Positions 59,822 through 64,000 of a stretch of DNA of 64,000 nucleotides are shown piece by piece. The stretch is from assembly GCF_017873675.1 (NCBI RefSeq), contig NZ_JAGGKK010000003.1:124001-188000 (forward strand), in the 5' to 3' direction. The position numbers and the translations under genes are program-made. This DNA is from Virgibacillus litoralis. Its GTDB lineage: Bacteria; Bacillota; Bacilli; Bacillales; Amphibacillaceae. The notes under the pieces were generated by a model, which did no database searches, was not told the DNA's origin, and saw nothing but the letters and a program-made list of their open reading frames with translations. Each line of letters starts with the position of its first letter. Positions within the stretch are counted from its first letter, which is position 1.

Positions 59822-61927
59822 ATGAAAGCAAATTTCAAGTTATCCTTTATTATCTTAACAATAATTATGCTAATCGCTAGTCCATTAACATATACAAATA
59901 ACACAGCAAAAGCAGCAGAGGACGAATCAGTTAATGACCTCATTCTGTTAGAGAACATTCCACAAGCAACAGTACAGGTTACAAATAATCAAGTGGATTT
60001 AAGCGCATTACACATGTATAGTGATGGCCATTTTAAATCCACCACAGAAAACCTCACTTGGGAATCAACTAATAAAAACGTCGCAACTGTTAATCAAGAT
60101 GGCGAAGTTACATTTACAGAACAGCCGGGTCGTTCATTTATTACAGTTACAGACGGCACTTATGAAGACAGGATTGCCGTTGACTACAAGCCAGACAACA
60201 CAGCAAACAAAGGAAAATCATCATTTTCAGGAAAAGTCGTGAAGCAAGAAAGTGACCGCTACAACGTCATTAATAATGCAATTGAAGGTATGACATTGAA
60301 GGAAAAAATCGGTCAAATGCTTATGCCGGACTTCCGGAATTGGGATGGCGAAAATGTTACAGAAATGCTACCTGAAATTGAGCAAACGGTAAAAGAATAT
60401 GACCTTGGTGGCGTTATTTTATTTAGAGAAAACGTTGTAACAACTGAACAAACAGCCAAATTAGTTTCAGCATATCAAGAGGCATCTGAAAAATATGGTC
60501 TGCTAATGACAATCGACCAAGAGGGCGGCATTGTTACACGCCTGCAATCAGGAACAGACTTCCCTGGTAACATGGCGCTTGGTGCAACACGCTCAACTGA
60601 CCTTTCCAATGATGTTGGAAAAGCAATTGGTGAAGAACTTAACTCACTTGGCATCAACATGAACCTGGCACCAGTTATGGATGTTAATAATAACCCGGAC
60701 AATCCGGTTATTGGTGTACGTTCCTTTGGTGGATCACCTGAACTGGTTGCCGACATGGGCATCGCTTATACGAAAGGGTTACAAAGCACCGGTGTAGCAG
60801 CAACAGCAAAACACTTTCCTGGTCACGGGGATACAGCAGTTGATTCACACCTTGGACTACCAGAAGTTCCTTATGATAAAGAACGCTTAATGGACGTGGA
60901 ACTTTTCCCATTCCAAAAAGCAATGGAAGCTAACATTGATGCGATTATGACCGCACATGTTACTTTTCCAAAAATAGATGATACGAAAGTTATTTCCAAA
61001 AAAGACGGAACCGAGATTTCTTTACCGGCTACTCTTTCACATAAAGTGTTAACTGGGTTAATGCGTGAAGAAATGGGTTATGATGGCCTGATCATTACGG
61101 ACGCATTAAATATGAATGCCATTACAGAACATTTTGGTTCAGTCGACGCAGTGATTCGTGCCGTTAAAGCAGGAACAGACATCGTTCTTATGCCTGTAGG
61201 ACTTGAAAAAGTTGCTGATGGACTTCTAAACGCAGTGGAAACTGGTGAGATTTCAGAGGAACGAATTGAAGCATCAGTTGAACGAATTCTAACCTTAAAA
61301 GTAAAACGGAAAATCATTAAATCAGAATCGCCAACACCAGTAGATGAAATCGTCGAAAATGCTGAAGAAGTTGTTGGAGCGGAACAACATAAGCAAGTAG
61401 AAACAGAAGTAGCCAATAAATCTATTACTTTACTTAAAAATGACAACGCACTTCCACTAGATCTATCTAATGATGAAAAAGTAGTTGTAGTAGGTAATTC
61501 ATTTGTTGACAGTTTATATAATGCCGTCAGCAAGCACCATCCAAACACAGAGGTTATCCAGACATCAGGACCATTAAATGATGAACAGCTTGCCCAGGTG
61601 CAGGACGCAAGCGCTGTAGTTGCTGGTACGTATACGTATAATGTAAGCGGCAGGTCAGAAGACAGTTCACAAATGCAAATGGTTAACCAACTAATTGAAG
61701 AAGCTTCTTCCCCTGTTATTGGAGTAGGAATTCGCAATCCATATGACATCATGGCCTATCCAGAAATCGATGGGTATCTAGCCCAATATGGATTCAGGGA
61801 TGCAAGCTTTGAAGCAACTGCTGCATCACTATTTGGCGAGAACAATCCGACTGGTCTTTTACCAGTAACGATTCCTGGTGAAAATGGCGATGCATTATTC
61901 GAATTTGGATACGGGTTATCTTATTAA
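59822..61927 (+). CDS. nagZ: Secreted exo-beta-N-acetylglucosaminidase NagZ (GH3)
   Basis: A 701-residue GH3 enzyme. A signal peptide (about 1-32) precedes a Big2-like domain (about 40-120: TWESTNKNVATVNQDGEVTF). The catalytic barrel (about 150-480) has DQEGGIVTRLQ, KHFPGHGDTAVDSHLGLPEV with the His of the acid/base dyad, and the nucleophile Asp in GLIITDALNMNA. A second GH3-C domain follows. It releases terminal GlcNAc from muropeptides. Start at the second ATG (59822), six bases after AGGAGG. 13 bases after amiE. Confidence 0.95.
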   Translation: MKANFKLSFIILTIIMLIASPLTYTNNTAKAAEDESVNDLILLENIPQATVQVTNNQVDLSALHMYSDGHFKSTTENLTWESTNKNVATVNQDGEVTFTEQPGRSFITVTDGTYEDRIAVDYKPDNTANKGKSSFSGKVVKQESDRYNVINNAIEGMTLKEKIGQMLMPDFRNWDGENVTEMLPEIEQTVKEYDLGGVILFRENVVTTEQTAKLVSAYQEASEKYGLLMTIDQEGGIVTRLQSGTDFPGNMALGATRSTDLSNDVGKAIGEELNSLGINMNLAPVMDVNNNPDNPVIGVRSFGGSPELVADMGIAYTKGLQSTGVAATAKHFPGHGDTAVDSHLGLPEVPYDKERLMDVELFPFQKAMEANIDAIMTAHVTFPKIDDTKVISKKDGTEISLPATLSHKVLTGLMREEMGYDGLIITDALNMNAITEHFGSVDAVIRAVKAGTDIVLMPVGLEKVADGLLNAVETGEISEERIEASVERILTLKVKRKIIKSESPTPVDEIVENAEEVVGAEQHKQVETEVANKSITLLKNDNALPLDLSNDEKVVVVGNSFVDSLYNAVSKHHPNTEVIQTSGPLNDEQLAQVQDASAVVAGTYTYNVSGRSEDSSQMQMVNQLIEEASSPVIGVGIRNPYDIMAYPEIDGYLAQYGFRDASFEATAASLFGENNPTGLLPVTIPGENGDALFEFGYGLSY

Positions 61928-61951
61928 ACATAGAAAAGGAGCGTATTATTT

Positions 61952-63217
61952 ATGAGAAAATATCTAGTAACAATAGCAGCACTTCTTTTTGTACTCGGTT
62001 CCTTAACCGCGGTCTATGCAAATAATGGCGATAACAATGGAAAAGCAAAAGGTAAAGATAAAAAGTTCGAGCTAGGCGTAGACGTTTTACTCGACGAACA
62101 AAAGGATTTAATTGAAGGTAAGCAAGTAGGACTAATTACTAACCCTACTGGAGTTGACAAGGATTTAAACAGTGTTGTTGATGTTTTACACAACGACCCT
62201 GATGTTGATTTAACAAAATTATACGGACCTGAGCACGGTGTACGTGGTAGTGCACAGGCTGGTGAATACGTCGATTATTATATTGATGAAACAACTGGAT
62301 TACCAGTATACAGTTTATATGGTGAAACAAGAAAGCCAACACCAGAAATGCTTGAGAATATTGATGTATTAGTTTTTGATATTCAGGATGTGGGAACAAG
62401 ATTTTACACGTATATCTATACAATGGCTTATGCAATGGAAGCTGCACAGGAAAATGATATTCCATTCGTCGTACTAGATCGTCCGAACCCACAAGGTGGC
62501 GAAAAGGTACAGGGGCCAGTACTTGATCCAGAATACTCTTCATTTGTAGGTAAGTATCCTATTCCATTACGACATGGTATGACTGTCGGCGAACTTGCGA
62601 AGTTATTCAATAATGAATACGATATTGGAGCTGACCTAACTGTTGTTGAAATGAATGGCTGGAAACGTAATATGTATTATGACGAAACACCATTAGAATT
62701 TGTTATGCCATCACCTAATATGCCAACAACAGATACAGCTAATGTTTATCCAGGTGCAGCATTAGTTGAAGGAACAAACGCATCGGAAGGACGTGGAACA
62801 ACTAAACCATTCGAATTGCTTGGAGCACCATATATTAATAGCACGGAGTTTGCAGCAACCTTAAATGAATTGCATTTGCCTGGTGTTGATTTCAGAGCAG
62901 CATCGTTCACACCTGCATTTTCCAAGCATAGTGGCACATTAAGTCATGGTGTACAAATTCACGTTACACACAAGCAATCATTTCACCCAATAAAAACTGG
63001 TCTTCATATCGTTAAGACAATGCACGATATGTATCCAGAGGACTTCGCATTCCGTGCCGAGAACAGCGCTGGTGTATCATTTTTTGATTACCTCGTCGGA
63101 AATGGCTGGATTCGTGAAGCTATTGAAGAAGGTAAATCGGTAGAATATATGGAAGAACAATGGAAAGATGAATTAAATGAGTTTAAAAATATCCGAGAAG
63201 GGTATTTACTATATTAA
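61952..63217 (+). CDS. namZ: Exo-beta-N-acetylmuramidase NamZ (DUF1343)
   Basis: A 421-residue exported DUF1343 protein. Signal peptide about 1-23. Family motifs: GKQVGLITNPTGVDKDLNSV, LYGPEHGVRGSAQAGE, VLVFDIQDVGTRFYTYIYTM, LDRPNPQGGEKVQGP and EGTNASEGRGTTKPFELLGA. B. subtilis NamZ (YbbC) removes MurNAc from non-reducing ends and works with NagZ and AmiE. AAAGGAG precedes the ATG; it is the last gene of the operon. Confidence 0.95.
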   Translation: MRKYLVTIAALLFVLGSLTAVYANNGDNNGKAKGKDKKFELGVDVLLDEQKDLIEGKQVGLITNPTGVDKDLNSVVDVLHNDPDVDLTKLYGPEHGVRGSAQAGEYVDYYIDETTGLPVYSLYGETRKPTPEMLENIDVLVFDIQDVGTRFYTYIYTMAYAMEAAQENDIPFVVLDRPNPQGGEKVQGPVLDPEYSSFVGKYPIPLRHGMTVGELAKLFNNEYDIGADLTVVEMNGWKRNMYYDETPLEFVMPSPNMPTTDTANVYPGAALVEGTNASEGRGTTKPFELLGAPYINSTEFAATLNELHLPGVDFRAASFTPAFSKHSGTLSHGVQIHVTHKQSFHPIKTGLHIVKTMHDMYPEDFAFRAENSAGVSFFDYLVGNGWIREAIEEGKSVEYMEEQWKDELNEFKNIREGYLLY

Positions 63218-63244
63218 GAGTTGATAGTTACCCCCATAACTATA

Positions 63245-63281
63245 AAGGGTGTCCCAATACATTTGGGACACCCACTTTTTT
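63245..63281 (+). terminator. Terminator of the muropeptide operon
   Basis: GGGTGTCCCAAA-type stem: GGGTGTCCCAAT / ATTTGGGACACCC followed by TTTTTTT. The region 63285-63530 shows no gene. Confidence 0.9.
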
Positions 63282-63535
63282 TATCCTTTTAGATGTATGT
63301 CATACGACCTTATTTCAGAATGATATTACCAAGGGGTGGTTTAGTAGAATAAGTCGAAATAAGCAATCTACAGGTGGAATGGAACAAGCTTTTCCAAACA
63401 GTATCTTTACTACACCGGATAAAAGAAGTTCCTAATTGCATTTTATATTTTATAAAGGTATTTTTTCGTAAATTTTACTGCTCTAACTCTCGCAATTGAC
63501 ATACACTCTTACGTAATATGGGAAAATGAAAGATT

Positions 63536-63795
63536 GCTATGACACTGCTCCGGAAATACATTCCGCTTTCCGCGGGCAACGCTTCAGCTTCCTCGGAAGC
63601 AAGAATCGCTTCCTGCGGGAACTTCAGCTGTTGCTGCGACGAGCAGGAGGCTCGTGGTGAGCCCACTGCTAGGGAAAACACTGTGAAAGTTTCAGCTTGC
63701 ACAGATGTCGCCTTTGTACCCGGAGTGGTGAAAGCGAGTATATTCCGATTGCGTGGTCAGAGAGCCACACAAACGAAGATTACCCTTAATCGGTC
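63536..63795. repeat. Bacillaceae-type long intergenic repeat
   Basis: GC-richer block (CATTCCGCTTTCCGCGGGCA, ACGCTTCAGCTTCCTCGGAA, GCAAGAATCGCTTCCTGCGG, then CCCGGAGTGGTGAAAGCG) standing out from its AT-rich surroundings. I recall very similar blocks between genes in many Bacillaceae genomes. It has several short complementary pieces but no credible protein; the frames on each strand lack start signals. Confidence 0.7.
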
Positions 63796-63849
63796 GTAGT
63801 TCATATATTCTTATCAAAAACAACAATCGTTTAGAAAAAACCTTACTAA

Positions 63850-63884
63850 AAAAGCGGTAACCACAAAATAGTGGCTACCGCTCT
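63850..63884 (-). terminator. Terminator of the sugar ABC permease gene
   Basis: AGCGGTAGCCAC / GTGGTTACCGCT stem followed by TTTTTT on the minus strand. Confidence 0.9.
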
Positions 63885-63898
63885 TTGTTCATTTAAAA

Positions 63899-64000
63899 TT
63901 ATCCTTTTATAGCTCCTTCTGTCATACCTTTCGCAATCCGCTGCTGGAAGATTGCATAAAGAATAATGACTGGAAGAATTGCAATTACCAGACTTGCAAA
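63899..64000 (-). CDS. Carbohydrate ABC transporter permease, C-terminal end (partial)
   Basis: The visible 33 residues, FASLVIAILPVIILYAIFQQ then RIAKGMTEGAIKG, are the typical C-terminus of MalG-type sugar permeases, with the last helix and the QxxIxxGMTxGAxKG ending. The gene continues beyond the window. Close to amiE-nagZ-namZ, it might carry amino sugars (inference). Confidence 0.88.
   Translation of the reverse strand, partial: FASLVIAILPVIILYAIFQQRIAKGMTEGAIKG

Noticed and set aside
61078-61752. 224-codon antisense frame inside nagZ
   Set aside because: Shadow of the GH3 coding region, rich in Ser/Thr as typical for antisense of Asp/Glu-rich genes.
63475-63799. Cys-rich frames in the 63.6-kb repeat
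   Set aside because: The same sequence is a repeat of non-coding type; frames exist on both strands and neither has start signals.

Overview
The window is a chromosomal segment of a low-GC, motile, Gram-positive member of the Bacillaceae. The gene content and several intergenic repeats look like the Virgibacillus/Oceanobacillus/Lentibacillus group, but the species cannot be fixed from the sequence alone. Evidence: a B. subtilis-like late flagellar and competence block (hpf, fliTSD-flaG, csrA-fliW, flgLKNM, yvyF, comFC-comFA, degV, degU-degS, yvyE), SinI/SinR, strong AGGAGG ribosome sites, and sigma-A, sigma-D, sigma-B and ECF promoter motifs.

Layout. 0.2-15 kb: flagellar hook-filament and cap genes, the CsrA/FliW switch, DNA-uptake genes and the DegS/DegU system, almost all on the minus strand. 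15-20.5 kb: nagB-nagA, an ECF sigma/anti-sigma/VanZ operon, and sinI-sinR preceded by a clear cyclic-di-GMP-I (GEMM) riboswitch. 20.7-24.5 kb (plus strand): class D sortase, LCP protein and a MecA-type penicillin-binding lipoprotein. 24.5-44.7 kb: zinc-ribbon membrane proteins, a split chromate transporter, an OPT transporter with a structured leader, an IDEAL protein, an ABC exporter, aldA with its DUF779 partner and a cre site, a YeiH exporter, and the 5-oxoprolinase genes pxpB-pxpA-pxpC. 44.9-57.9 kb: a dCache chemoreceptor, an unannotated type I toxin/antitoxin locus, fabI with a FapR-like box, a double ATP-grasp protein, flagellin (hag) far from csrA-fliW, an AtoE-type transporter, a PAS-GGDEF diguanylate cyclase, a K+ channel and a DMT transporter. 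58.1-64 kb: a muropeptide-recovery operon (amiE-nagZ-namZ) and the end of a sugar ABC permease.

How parts may work together: the c-di-GMP riboswitch on sinIR, the GGDEF protein, the sigma-D promoters on flgM, flaG, hag and the chemoreceptor, and the CsrA-like sites in the hag leader together outline a motility/biofilm circuit (inference). The secreted amiE-nagZ-namZ enzymes and nagA/nagB would feed cell-wall amino sugars into metabolism.

Most notable signals outside annotated genes: (1) the GEMM-I riboswitch in front of sinI; (2) three separate tandem arrays with a 21-bp period, different in sequence but alike in design, one inside the pxp operon and reaching the pxpA stop codon; (3) a 31-residue holin-like toxin with a convergent RNA; (4) a multi-helix leader before the OPT gene; (5) dispersed hairpin repeats.
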